Positions 8,125-16,620 of a stretch of 63,051 nucleotides of DNA are shown in pieces. Within the stretch, counting starts at the first letter, position 1. Every line of letters begins with the position of its first letter. A model generated the notes under the pieces. The model saw only the letters and a list, made by a program, of their open reading frames with translations, made no database searches and was not told the DNA's origin. The translations under genes and the position numbers were made by a program. The DNA lies in contig CAJMRT010000007.1 in NCBI GenBank assembly GCA_905215855.1, forward strand, positions 1-63,051. The letters are read 5' to 3'. Source of the stretch: an uncultured bacterium (lineage in GTDB: Bacteria; Bacillota; Clostridia; Oscillospirales; Acutalibacteraceae).

Positions 8125-9333
8125 ATGCAGCTCAACAAAGTATCTGTTGATGACATCAATGTAAAAGGTAAAAAAGTACTTGTTCGTTGTGACTTCAATG
8201 TACCGCTCAAGGACGGCGTAATCACAAACGACAACAGAATTACAGCAGCTCTTCCTACAATCAAGAAGCTTATCGCTGACGGCGGCAAGGTTATCCTTTG
8301 CTCACATCTCGGCAAGCCGAAGAACGGTCCCGAAGAAAAGTTCTCACTCGCTCCCGTAGCAGTAAGACTTTCGGAACTCCTCGGTCAGGATGTTGTTTTC
8401 GCTAACGATGACGAGGTTGTAGGCGAAAATGCTAAAAAGGCTGTTGCAGAAATGAAAGACGGCGATGTTGTTCTTCTCCAGAACACTCGTTTCAGAAAAG
8501 AAGAAACAAAGAATCTTGAGCCATTCTCATCAGAACTTGCTTCACTTGCTGATGTATTCGTAATGGATGCATTCGGTTCGGCTCACCGTGCACACTGCTC
8601 AACAGTAGGTGTTACAGACCACATCAAGGACACAGCAGTAGGTTACCTCATGCAGAAGGAAATTGACTACCTCGGCAATGCCGTTGAAACTCCTGTTCGT
8701 CCGTTCGTTGCAATCCTCGGCGGTGCTAAGGTTGCTGACAAGCTCAATGTTATTTCAAACCTCCTCGAAAAGTGCGACACACTCATCATCGGCGGCGGTA
8801 TGGCTTACACATTCCTCAAGGCTCAGGGCAAGGAAGTCGGTCTTTCACTCGTTGACGATACAAAAATTGACTACTGTAAGGAAATGATGGCTAAGGCTGA
8901 AAAGCTCGGCAAGAAGCTCCTTCTCCCAATCGACACAACAATCGCTGCAGGCTTCCCTGATCCTATCGATGCTGAAATCGAAGTTAAGGTTGTTGATTCA
9001 GACAAGATTCCTGCTGACATGGAAGGTCTTGACATCGGCACAAAGACACAGGAACTCTTTGCCGACGCTGTAAAGAGCGCAAAGACTGTTGTTTGGAACG
9101 GTCCTATGGGCGTATTTGAGAACCCGACTCTTGCAAAGGGTACAATTGCTGTTGCTAAGGCTCTTGCCGACACAGACGCAACAACAATCATCGGCGGCGG
9201 CGACAGCGCAGCTGCTGTTATTCAGCTTGGTTTTGCTGACAAGATGAGCCACATCTCAACAGGCGGCGGCGCATCTCTTGAATATCTTGAGGGCAAGGTT
9301 CTTCCGGGTATCGCAGCAATCGCTGACAAATAA
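8125..9333 (+). CDS. pgk: Phosphoglycerate kinase
   Basis: Transfers phosphate from 1,3-bisphosphoglycerate to ADP, the first ATP-forming step of lower glycolysis. Substrate motif RCDFNVPL is at residues 21-28. The nucleotide-binding side shows GGAKVADK and, near the end, GGGDSAAAV. At 402 residues it has the usual length. The frame extends 135 bases upstream, but that part covers the promoter; the ATG at 8125 follows AAAGGAA. tpiA and gpmI follow on the same strand, but gap is not in the window. Confidence 0.97.
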   Translation: MQLNKVSVDDINVKGKKVLVRCDFNVPLKDGVITNDNRITAALPTIKKLIADGGKVILCSHLGKPKNGPEEKFSLAPVAVRLSELLGQDVVFANDDEVVGENAKKAVAEMKDGDVVLLQNTRFRKEETKNLEPFSSELASLADVFVMDAFGSAHRAHCSTVGVTDHIKDTAVGYLMQKEIDYLGNAVETPVRPFVAILGGAKVADKLNVISNLLEKCDTLIIGGGMAYTFLKAQGKEVGLSLVDDTKIDYCKEMMAKAEKLGKKLLLPIDTTIAAGFPDPIDAEIEVKVVDSDKIPADMEGLDIGTKTQELFADAVKSAKTVVWNGPMGVFENPTLAKGTIAVAKALADTDATTIIGGGDSAAAVIQLGFADKMSHISTGGGASLEYLEGKVLPGIAAIADK

Positions 9334-9346
9334 TTTAATCAAATAA

Positions 9347-9368
9347 AAGGGCGGATTTTTCCGCCCTT
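9347..9368 (+). other. Intercistronic hairpin between pgk and tpiA
   Basis: An 8-bp G/C-rich stem (AAGGGCGG and complement) with a short loop but no run of T after it. It looks more like an mRNA processing or stabilising hairpin, or a leaky terminator, than a full stop. Confidence 0.6.
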
Positions 9369-9424
9369 ACTGATTTAACCCTGTTACTTTATTAATAAAA
9401 ACATATTCTGAAAGGAAAATTATC

Positions 9425-10192
9425 ATGGATAAGTCAAAGAGAAAGGCAATTATCGCCGGCAACTGGAAAATGAACAAAACTCCAAAGGAAGCTAAAGAGC
9501 TCCTCAACGCTATTACTCCCCTCGTTAAAGATGCAGGTTGTGAAGTAATCGCTTGTGTTCCTTATGTTGACCTTGCAACAGCACTTGAGGCTACAGAAGG
9601 CACAAATGTTAAAATCGGTGCAGAAAACTGTCACTGGGCTGAAAGCGGTGCTTTCACTGGCGAAATCTCAACAGGTATGCTCAAGGAAATGGGCGTTGAA
9701 TATGTAGTTCTCGGTCATAGCGAGAGAAGACAGTATTTCGGCGAAACAGACGAAACTGTAAACAAGAGAACAAAGGCTGCTCTTGCCGCAGGTCTTAAGC
9801 CAATCGTTTGTGTCGGCGAACTCCTCTGGGAGCGTGAGTGCGACATCACAGAAGAAGTTATCGCAAGACAGATTAAGCTTGACCTCTTCAATGTAACAGA
9901 AGAAGAACTCAAGAATGTTGTTATCGCTTATGAGCCTGTATGGGCTATCGGCACAGGCAAAACTGCAACAGCTGATCAGGCTGAAGAGGTTTGTGCATTC
10001 ATCCGTGCTACAATCGCTAAGCTTTACAATCAGGCTGCTGCTGACACTGTTACAATTCAGTACGGCGGTTCAATGAATGACGGCAATGCTGACGAGCTTC
10101 TCTCAAAGACAAATGTTGACGGCGGTCTTATCGGCGGTGCATCACTCGTTGCCGAGAAGTTTGCCGCAATCGTAAAGGCTGCAAGCAAGTAA
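9425..10192 (+). CDS. tpiA: Triose-phosphate isomerase
   Basis: Interconverts dihydroxyacetone phosphate and glyceraldehyde 3-phosphate. The catalytic residues are all present: Asn/Lys in GNWKMNK (residues 13-19), His in LGHSERR, Glu in AYEPVWAIGTGKTA, and the phosphate-binding GGSMN. Length (255 aa) is normal. It is spaced by hairpins from pgk and gpmI, with a GAAAGG ribosome site. It would also accept triose phosphates made by the aldolase of the polyol cluster at 49 kb. Confidence 0.97.
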   Translation: MDKSKRKAIIAGNWKMNKTPKEAKELLNAITPLVKDAGCEVIACVPYVDLATALEATEGTNVKIGAENCHWAESGAFTGEISTGMLKEMGVEYVVLGHSERRQYFGETDETVNKRTKAALAAGLKPIVCVGELLWERECDITEEVIARQIKLDLFNVTEEELKNVVIAYEPVWAIGTGKTATADQAEEVCAFIRATIAKLYNQAAADTVTIQYGGSMNDGNADELLSKTNVDGGLIGGASLVAEKFAAIVKAASK

Positions 10193-10216
10193 TTTAAACA
10201 GTATATTCAAACACAA

Positions 10217-10240
10217 TGCCGTGTCCTTTTGGGCACGGCA
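10217..10240 (+). other. Intercistronic hairpin between tpiA and gpmI
   Basis: Ten-base-pair stem (TGCCGTG plus three inner pairs including a G-U) with a TTTT loop, again without a T-run. It repeats the pattern seen between pgk and tpiA. Confidence 0.6.
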
Positions 10241-10318
10241 CAAAAGTCTGTAATCGGCTTTTGGATTTTGTTTTTTGCATAACAAGATTGTGTATGCTTT
10301 ATGGAAAGGACACGCAAA

Positions 10319-11830
10319 ATGAAAAAACCGGTAATTTTAATGATTCTTGACGGCTTTGGTATTGCTCCCGAAAAAGGCAACGCTATCAAGGCTGCTAAAA
10401 AGCCAAACATTGACAAGCTTTTTGCATCTAATCCGCTCACACAGATTGGTGCGTCGGGTATGGATGTAGGTCTTCCTGACGGTCAGATGGGTAACTCTGA
10501 GGTCGGTCACACAAATATGGGTGCCGGCAGAATCGTTTATCAGGAACTCACAAGAATTACAAAGACTATCAACGAGGACAAGCTCAAAGATAACGAGGCT
10601 ATTGTTGATGCAATGGACAAGGCTCTCAAAAACGGCACGGCACTTCACCTTATGGGACTTCTCTCAGACGGCGGTGTTCACAGCCACATTGAGCATCTCT
10701 ACGGTATTCTTGAACTTGCTAAGAAAAAGGGTCTTAAAGATGTTTACATTCACGCATTCCTTGACGGCCGTGATGTTCCGCCTTCAAGTGCCGCTGAATA
10801 TGCTGACAAGCTTCTTGACAAGCTCAAAGAAATCGGCATAGGCAAGGTTGCCACAGTTGAGGGCAGATACTACGCAATGGACAGAGATAACAACTGGGAC
10901 AGAGTTGAAAAGGCATATGCCGCTATGGTATATGGCGAGGGCAACAAGGCAGACTGCCCTGTTTGTGCAATTAAGAACTCTTACAAAGACGGCGTAACAG
11001 ACGAATTTGTTGTTCCTTGTGTTATTGAGGGCGGTGCTCAGGTTAAGCCAAATGACAGCATCATCTTCTTCAACTTCCGTCCTGACAGAGCAAGAGAGAT
11101 TACAAGAACATTTGTTGACCCTGATTTTAAGGGCTTTGAGAGAAAGAACGGTTTCTTCCCCGTAAACTTTGTTTGCATGACTCAGTATGATGCAACAATG
11201 CCTAATGTTGAAGTTGCATTCAAGCCAGAGGTTCTCAAGAACACACTCGGCGAGTATGTATCAGACAAGGGCATGACACAGCTCAGAATTGCAGAAACAG
11301 AAAAGTATGCTCATGTAACATTCTTCTTCAACGGCGGTGTTGAAAAGCAGTATCCCGGCGAGGACAGAATTCTTGTTAAGTCACCTGCTGTTGCAACATA
11401 TGACCTTCAGCCTGAAATGAGTGCTTACGAGGTTACAGACAAGCTTGTTCCGGCAATCAAGAGCGGTAAGTACGATATGATTATTCTCAACTACGCTAAC
11501 TGCGATATGGTTGGTCACACAGGCGTATTCGAGGCAGCCGTAAAGGCTGTTGAGGCTGTTGACACCTGCGTTGGCAAGGTTGTTGACGCAATCAAAGAAA
11601 TGGGCGGTGTTGCTCTTATCACAGCCGATCACGGCAATGCAGATAAGATGGTTGCAGAGGACGGTTCACCGTTTACTGCTCACACAACAAACCCTGTTCC
11701 TTTCTGCGTAGTAAACTACGACTGCGAGCTTCGTGAGGGCGGCAGACTTGCCGATATCGCTCCGACAATGCTCCAAATTATGGGACTTGAGCAGCCCAAA
11801 GAAATGGACGGCACAAGCCTTATTAAGTAA
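10319..11830 (+). CDS. gpmI: Cofactor-independent phosphoglycerate mutase
   Basis: Converts 3-phosphoglycerate to 2-phosphoglycerate with two metal ions, without 2,3-bisphosphoglycerate. Alkaline-phosphatase-fold motifs are visible: LMILDGFG at the start, the nucleophile Ser in GNSEVGH, LSDGGVHSH, DGRDVPP, and metal ligands in ADHGNAD near residue 440. Length is 503 aa. The chosen ATG follows GGAAAGGA; an in-frame ATG 18 bases upstream lacks a site. It ends the glycolytic run. Confidence 0.97.
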   Translation: MKKPVILMILDGFGIAPEKGNAIKAAKKPNIDKLFASNPLTQIGASGMDVGLPDGQMGNSEVGHTNMGAGRIVYQELTRITKTINEDKLKDNEAIVDAMDKALKNGTALHLMGLLSDGGVHSHIEHLYGILELAKKKGLKDVYIHAFLDGRDVPPSSAAEYADKLLDKLKEIGIGKVATVEGRYYAMDRDNNWDRVEKAYAAMVYGEGNKADCPVCAIKNSYKDGVTDEFVVPCVIEGGAQVKPNDSIIFFNFRPDRAREITRTFVDPDFKGFERKNGFFPVNFVCMTQYDATMPNVEVAFKPEVLKNTLGEYVSDKGMTQLRIAETEKYAHVTFFFNGGVEKQYPGEDRILVKSPAVATYDLQPEMSAYEVTDKLVPAIKSGKYDMIILNYANCDMVGHTGVFEAAVKAVEAVDTCVGKVVDAIKEMGGVALITADHGNADKMVAEDGSPFTAHTTNPVPFCVVNYDCELREGGRLADIAPTMLQIMGLEQPKEMDGTSLIK

Positions 11831-11892
11831 TAACAATTACTGAGCATATATTTAGTCACCAAATAAAAGGCGGACATCATGTAACAGTTAAC

Positions 11893-11927
11893 GGGCATGG
11901 TAGGATAATCTACCGTGCCTGTTCTTG
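11893..11927 (+). terminator. Likely terminator after gpmI
   Basis: A ten-pair stem (GGCATGGTAG with one G-U pair) and a six-base loop, followed by TGTTCTTGT. The T-run is interrupted. Confidence 0.6.
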
Positions 11928-11987
11928 TATAATTTATTTCTTGTAACAAAATAAATCGACAACTAAGAATTTGACGAGGTGAATATT

Positions 11988-12488
11988 GTGGAGATTTGGG
12001 ACGGATATCTGAAAGATGGAACACTGGCTAACTATGACCTGGTACGAGGGGAACCTATACCGAATGGAATGTATCACCTTGCAAGCGAAATTTTGGTCAA
12101 ACATATTGATGGTGACTATCTGCTTATGAAAAGAGATACAAGAAAATCTAACTATGGAGGTTATTATGAGGCAACGGCAGGTGGTTCTGCATTAAAAGGC
12201 GAGGATAAAATATCATGTGCCAAGAGAGAATTGTTAGAAGAAACGGGAATTTCTTCTAATAATTTACAGGAAATTGGTCATTATACTTCACATGACACCA
12301 TATACTACAACTTCTTATGTGTCACCGATTGCGACAAGTCATCTATAACCCTACAGAAAGGTGAAACAATATCATACAAATGGATTTCTGAAAGTGATTT
12401 TATTGCTTTTGTAAATTCAAATGAGATGATTGATATACAAAGGATGCGCTATCGTAATTTTTTTATAAAAATGGGCTACATAAAGTAA
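11988..12488 (+). CDS. NUDIX hydrolase
   Basis: Hydrolyses a nucleoside diphosphate linked to another group; the substrate cannot be told. The Nudix box is intact: G-x5-E-x7-RELLEETGI at about residues 63-85. The N-terminus (WDGYLKDGTLANYDLVRGEPIP) matches the IDI-like/YfcD-type Nudix proteins that act on isopentenyl or sugar nucleotide-like substrates. The frame opens at a GTG nine bases upstream, but the GTG used here is correctly spaced from GAGGTG. It is a single gene with its own terminator. Confidence 0.88.
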   Translation: MEIWDGYLKDGTLANYDLVRGEPIPNGMYHLASEILVKHIDGDYLLMKRDTRKSNYGGYYEATAGGSALKGEDKISCAKRELLEETGISSNNLQEIGHYTSHDTIYYNFLCVTDCDKSSITLQKGETISYKWISESDFIAFVNSNEMIDIQRMRYRNFFIKMGYIK

Positions 12489-12554
12489 TAAACTCCAATT
12501 TGCTGAGTAAATTTAAGGGTGCATTTCTCCGATTATGTAGTGCAAACAGCAAAT

Positions 12555-12597
12555 ACGCCAAGCTACTTTTGAAGTAGCTTGGCGTTAATTGTTTTAC
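12555..12597 (+). terminator. Terminator after the NUDIX gene
   Basis: A 14-bp perfect stem (ACGCCAAGCTACTT and complement) with a three-base loop, followed by AATTGTTTT. Confidence 0.85.
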
Positions 12598-12672
12598 GGA
12601 TGCCAGCAAGTAAAGGCACATACATTATAGTATATACAAAGCGTATAAATGTTGCAAAGTAATTGTTCAACG

Positions 12673-12699
12673 GTAGCGGCGAACAGTGTTCGCCGCTAC
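12673..12699 (+). repeat. Dispersed palindromic element R3 (most complete copy)
   Basis: A perfect 12-bp inverted repeat: GTAGCGGCGAAC, loop AGT, then GTTCGCCGCTAC. Its ends show that the conserved CTAC of other copies belongs to a GTAG/CTAC terminal pair. Confidence 0.85.
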
Positions 12700-12759
12700 A
12701 GACAATACCTCACTTTCATAACATCAAATGATTTTATTTAAACATGAAATTTCATCTAA

Positions 12760-12784
12760 GCGGGAGAACGAGGTTCTCCCCTAC
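12760..12784 (+). repeat. Dispersed palindromic element R4
   Basis: Arms GGGAGAAC and GTTCTCCC around a GAG loop, ending in CTAC. The same core occurs at 43803, and at 16504 with loop ACG. Confidence 0.85.
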
Positions 12785-12882
12785 ATTAGAATACACTATT
12801 CTTATCACATCACAAGACATGTATAAACAAATAAATTCAGTAAGACAACACCGCCGCAAATTCCCGCAACGCAAAATTTAAG

Positions 12883-12911
12883 TTGTAAAATATCGTTAAT
12901 CGGTGTAAAAT
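12883..12911 (+). promoter_or_regulatory. Promoter of the ABC exporter operon
   Basis: TTGTAA and TAAAAT separated by 17 bases, about 45 bases upstream of the TTG start. Confidence 0.6.
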
Positions 12912-12957
12912 AATATTACTTATGTATTGTTACTTTTATGGCAGAGAAGGGGAAATT

Positions 12958-14697
12958 TTGATTAAGCTACGAAGATATCTTGCATACTACAAAAAAGAAT
13001 GTATCATCGGTCCGCTTTGCAAGCTGTTTGAGGCAATTTTGGAGTTGCTCGTTCCGCTTGTTATGGCAGGAATCATCGACAACGGTGTGCGAAACGGCGA
13101 CACGGCATACATCTGGAGAATGGGCGGTCTGCTCGTTATTCTTGCAACTGTAGGACTTTGCAGTGCACTTGTGTGTCAGTATCTTGCGTCAAAGGCATCT
13201 CAGGGTGTGGGAACAAGACTTCGCCGAGATTTGTTTTTGCACATCAACAGGTTATCTCACGCAGAGTTGGACAAGCTCGGCACTCCGTCACTTATAACAC
13301 GAATCACATATGACACCAATCAGGTTCAGCAATCTGTTGCAATGGCTATCCGCCTGCTCACCAGAGCACCGTTTATTGTTATCGGTTCAATGGTTATGGC
13401 AATGACAATCAACCTTGAAATGTCAATTATTTTCTTCATTGCGGCTATATTGATTGCCGTTACTCTTTACCTCATTATGACAAAGAGTATTCCTATTTTT
13501 GAAAAAATGCAGAAAAAGCTCGACAAAATCAGCCTTATCTGCCGTGAAAATCTTTCGGGCAACAGGGTTATCAGAGCCTTTTCAAAGCAGAAAAATGAGA
13601 AAAAGCGTATTGATGATTCAACCGAGGATTTGGCTAAAACTTCAATCAGAGTAAGCATCCTTTCGGCACTTTTAAGCCCTGTCACCTACATCATCACCAA
13701 TGCTGCAATTATTCTCATCATTTGGTTTGGCGCTCAGAATGTAAACGCAGGCAACGGAATGCTTTCGGGTGACATCATCGCCCTTGTAAACTATATGACG
13801 CAGATTTTGCTTGCAATGATTGTTGTTGCAAACCTTGTTGTACTTTTCACGAAGGCAAGTGCAAGTGCGGCAAGACTTAACGAAGTGTTTGAAACTCAGC
13901 CGAGTGTGTGTGAAAGCACTACCGAGAACATTGAAATTTCAGAGAGCGAAAGCACTCCGAAAATCGAATTTGACAATGTAAACTTCACATACGGCACGGG
14001 TGATGATGAGCTTGAGGACATCAGCTTTAAAATCAAGCGTGGTCAGACGGTCGGTCTTATCGGCGGTACAGGTTGCGGTAAGAGTACGCTTGTCAACCTT
14101 ATCCCCCGTTTTTACGATGCAACACAGGGTACTGTAAGCGTTGACGGCAGAAATGTCAAGGACTATCCGTTCTTACAACTCCGTTCACAGATTGGCATTG
14201 TTCCTCAGCAGTCAATTCTTTTCAAGGGAACAATCCGTGACAATATGAAATGGCAAAACGAAAATGCAACTGACGAGGATATTATAAAGGCTCTAAAAAT
14301 TGCACAGGCATACGAGTTTGTAAGCAAGCTGAACAAAGGGCTTGACAGCTTTGTTGAACAGGGCGGTAAGAACTTCAGCGGAGGTCAGCGTCAGCGACTT
14401 TGCATTGCCAGAGCACTCACAGGCTCACCGAAGCTTCTCATTCTTGACGACAGCTTTTCGGCTCTTGACTTTGCAACAGATGCGGCACTCCGAAAGGCTT
14501 TGCGTGAAAGCACAAAGGATATGACCGTGATAATCGTTACACAGCGTTGCTCAACAATTAAGAACGCAGACCTTATTCTTGTGCTTGATGACGGCAGACT
14601 TGTAGGCAAAGGTCAGCACGATGAACTGTTTGAAAGCTGCGAAACCTACCGTGAAATCTGTCTTTCACAGCTTAGTGAAGAGGAGGCAAAAAGATGA
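12958..14697 (+). CDS. Heterodimeric ABC exporter, subunit with degenerate catalytic site
   Basis: Type IV (ABCB-like) half-transporter: six membrane helices in the first ~310 residues, then an ATPase domain. Walker A is GGTGCGKST and the signature is FSGGQRQR. Walker B is LLILDDSF: the catalytic Glu after the aspartate is Asp, as in TM287, BmrC and LmrC-type subunits. The frame opens 36 bases upstream, but the TTG used here lies 4-6 bases after AAGGGGA and gives the family's usual 579 residues. It overlaps the partner gene by ATGA. Likely substrate class is drugs, peptides or lipids; the sequence does not say which. Confidence 0.9.
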   Translation: MIKLRRYLAYYKKECIIGPLCKLFEAILELLVPLVMAGIIDNGVRNGDTAYIWRMGGLLVILATVGLCSALVCQYLASKASQGVGTRLRRDLFLHINRLSHAELDKLGTPSLITRITYDTNQVQQSVAMAIRLLTRAPFIVIGSMVMAMTINLEMSIIFFIAAILIAVTLYLIMTKSIPIFEKMQKKLDKISLICRENLSGNRVIRAFSKQKNEKKRIDDSTEDLAKTSIRVSILSALLSPVTYIITNAAIILIIWFGAQNVNAGNGMLSGDIIALVNYMTQILLAMIVVANLVVLFTKASASAARLNEVFETQPSVCESTTENIEISESESTPKIEFDNVNFTYGTGDDELEDISFKIKRGQTVGLIGGTGCGKSTLVNLIPRFYDATQGTVSVDGRNVKDYPFLQLRSQIGIVPQQSILFKGTIRDNMKWQNENATDEDIIKALKIAQAYEFVSKLNKGLDSFVEQGGKNFSGGQRQRLCIARALTGSPKLLILDDSFSALDFATDAALRKALRESTKDMTVIIVTQRCSTIKNADLILVLDDGRLVGKGQHDELFESCETYREICLSQLSEEEAKR

Positions 14698-16442
14698 AAA
14701 ATTCAGCAAAAAAAACCTCCTCTGTAAAAAAGGTACTCAAAAAAATAAAGCCGTATTCGTTTTATCTGATTTTAGCTCTTGTGAGCGCAATCATCAGCGT
14801 TTCGCTCACGCTCTATATTCCGGTTCTCACAGGTAACGCAATCGACAACATCATTGACAAGGGCAATGTTGACTTTGCAAGCGTTATTCAGATTCTTGTG
14901 TACATCGGTGTAGGCATCGGCGGTGTGGCACTTTTCCAGTGGATTATGACCTACTTTACCAACATTGTCAGCTACCGCACTGTTCGTGACCTCAGAAGAG
15001 AGGTTTTTGAAAAATTCAACACAGTTCCCCTCTCCTACATTGACACAACACCTCACGGCGACCTTATCAGCCGAGTAATCAACGATGTTGACGCAGTTGG
15101 TGACGGTCTTACACAGATGTTTCTACAGCTTTTTTCGGGCATTGTTACCATTGTCGGCACGCTTGTATTTATGTTGACAATCAACTGGAAAATCGCCCTT
15201 GTGGTTGTTGTTCTCACACCGCTTTCGCTCTTTGTTGCAGCATTCATCGGCAAGATGACGCATAACCGCTTTACCCGTCAGCAGGCACTCAACGGTGACA
15301 TCTCGTCATATGTCGAAGAGCATATCGGCAATCAGAGAATTGTAAAGGCTTTTTCATATGAGGACAGAGCCTTTGAAGAATTTGAAAAATACAACGATGA
15401 GCTTCTTGAAGTGGGATTCAAGGCACAGTTTGCAGGCGCACTTGCCAACCCGTCAACAAGATTCGTAAACGCATTGGTTTATGCCGCAGTAGGCATTATG
15501 GGTGCTCTGTTTGCCGTTGCAGGCACACTTTCGGTCGGACAGTTATCATGCTTCCTTACCTACGCAAATCAGTACACAAAGCCGTTTAACGAGGTTACAG
15601 GCGTACTCACACAGTTGCAGACAGGCATTGCGGCGGCAGGACGGGTTTTTGAGGTTCTTGAGGCAGATAACGAAATTCCCGACAACAGTACAAAAGAGCT
15701 TGAGCATTGCAAAGGCAATGTCAAGATTGAGAATGTAAACTTCTCCTACACAAAGGAAAAACCGCTCATCACAAACTTTTCGCTTGATGTCAAGAGCGGC
15801 AGTCACATTGCCATTGTCGGTCCGACAGGCTGCGGCAAGACAACATTCATCAATCTTCTTATGAGATTTTATGACACGGACAGCGGCAAAATCAGCATTG
15901 ACGGTGTTGACATTATGGACATCACCCGTGACAACCTCAGAAAATGCTACGGAATGGTTCTTCAGGACAGCTGGCTGTTCAACGGAACAATTATGGAAAA
16001 TCTGCGTTACGGCAACGAAAACGCAACCGAAGAAGAAGTTATTACCGCCGCAAAGGCAGCATATGCGCACTCATTCATCCGCCGTATGTCTGACGGCTAC
16101 AACACCGTAATCAGCGAGGACGGCGGTAATCTCAGTCAGGGACAGAAACAGCTTTTGTGTATTGCAAGGGCGATGCTTACAAACCCATCAATTCTTATTC
16201 TTGACGAGGCAACTTCATCAATTGATACCCTTACCGAAATCCGTGTTCAAAAGGCTTTTGCCAAGATGATGAAGGGCAAGACGAGCTTTGTTGTTGCCCA
16301 CAGACTTTCAACAATCAAGGAAAGCGATGTTATCCTTGTTATGAAGGACGGCAACATCATTGAACAGGGCACACACGAGGAGTTGCTCGCCAAAGGCGGA
16401 TTCTATAACAAACTCTATAACAGCCAATTTGCAAAGCAGTAA
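14694..16442 (+). CDS. Heterodimeric ABC exporter, catalytic subunit
   Basis: Second half-transporter (582 aa) with six membrane helices and an ATPase domain. Walker A is GPTGCGKTT and Walker B is ILILDEATSS with the normal Glu. The signature is LSQGQKQL, where Q replaces the second G. So one composite site of the dimer has both a degenerate Walker B (from the partner) and this signature, while the other looks complete; this matches asymmetric exporters such as TM287/288. Start ATG overlaps the stop of subunit one, which supports coupled translation. The operon ends at the terminator at 16573. Confidence 0.92.
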   Translation: MKNSAKKTSSVKKVLKKIKPYSFYLILALVSAIISVSLTLYIPVLTGNAIDNIIDKGNVDFASVIQILVYIGVGIGGVALFQWIMTYFTNIVSYRTVRDLRREVFEKFNTVPLSYIDTTPHGDLISRVINDVDAVGDGLTQMFLQLFSGIVTIVGTLVFMLTINWKIALVVVVLTPLSLFVAAFIGKMTHNRFTRQQALNGDISSYVEEHIGNQRIVKAFSYEDRAFEEFEKYNDELLEVGFKAQFAGALANPSTRFVNALVYAAVGIMGALFAVAGTLSVGQLSCFLTYANQYTKPFNEVTGVLTQLQTGIAAAGRVFEVLEADNEIPDNSTKELEHCKGNVKIENVNFSYTKEKPLITNFSLDVKSGSHIAIVGPTGCGKTTFINLLMRFYDTDSGKISIDGVDIMDITRDNLRKCYGMVLQDSWLFNGTIMENLRYGNENATEEEVITAAKAAYAHSFIRRMSDGYNTVISEDGGNLSQGQKQLLCIARAMLTNPSILILDEATSSIDTLTEIRVQKAFAKMMKGKTSFVVAHRLSTIKESDVILVMKDGNIIEQGTHEELLAKGGFYNKLYNSQFAKQ

Positions 16443-16445
16443 ATG

Positions 16446-16472
16446 TAGCGACGAACCGTGTTCGTCCGCCCG
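16446..16472 (-). repeat. Dispersed palindromic element R5
   Basis: In reverse orientation: GTAG, then arms GACGAAC and GTTCGTC around a CGT loop. It starts five bases after the stop codon of the ABC gene. Confidence 0.8.
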
Positions 16473-16489
16473 TATGCAACGCATACGGA
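16471..16489 (+). repeat. Accessory perfect hairpin with AAC loop
   Basis: Arms CCGTATGC and GCATACGG flank AAC. Two hairpins with the same layout but other arms lie at 43762 and 43783, in the same kind of repeat cluster. Confidence 0.7.
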
Positions 16490-16503
16490 TTGCTCTTTTA
16501 CTT

Positions 16504-16528
16504 GCGGGAGAACACGGTTCTCCCCTAC
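16504..16528 (+). repeat. Dispersed palindromic element R6
   Basis: Arms GGGAGAAC and GTTCTCCC around an ACG loop, ending in CTAC, preceded by TTACTTGC as in R2, R11 and R16. Confidence 0.85.
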
Positions 16529-16572
16529 ACAAGATTACACAATTTTCATCAAATCAGAAAAATATATAAAGC

Positions 16573-16607
16573 GAGGTCATCAGCTAAAAACCGATGACCT
16601 CTGTTTT
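16573..16607. terminator. Terminator between ABC operon and CDF gene
   Basis: Nine-pair stem GAGGTCATC with an 11-base loop and TGTTTT tail, placed between two converging transcription units. Confidence 0.8.
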
Positions 16608-16620
16608 GTATTATGAACTT

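Larger units (their letters stand above)
12489..12882. other. Intergenic region with terminator and two palindromic elements
   Basis: Contains the terminator of the NUDIX gene and elements R3 and R4, which are separated by about 60 bases. I see no open frame with a ribosome site. The promoter of the ABC genes follows directly. Confidence 0.7.

Noticed and set aside
15546..16070. Minus-strand frame of 174 codons inside the second ABC gene
   Set aside because: Antisense of the ATPase domain; Cys/Val/Asn-rich composition and no ribosome site.
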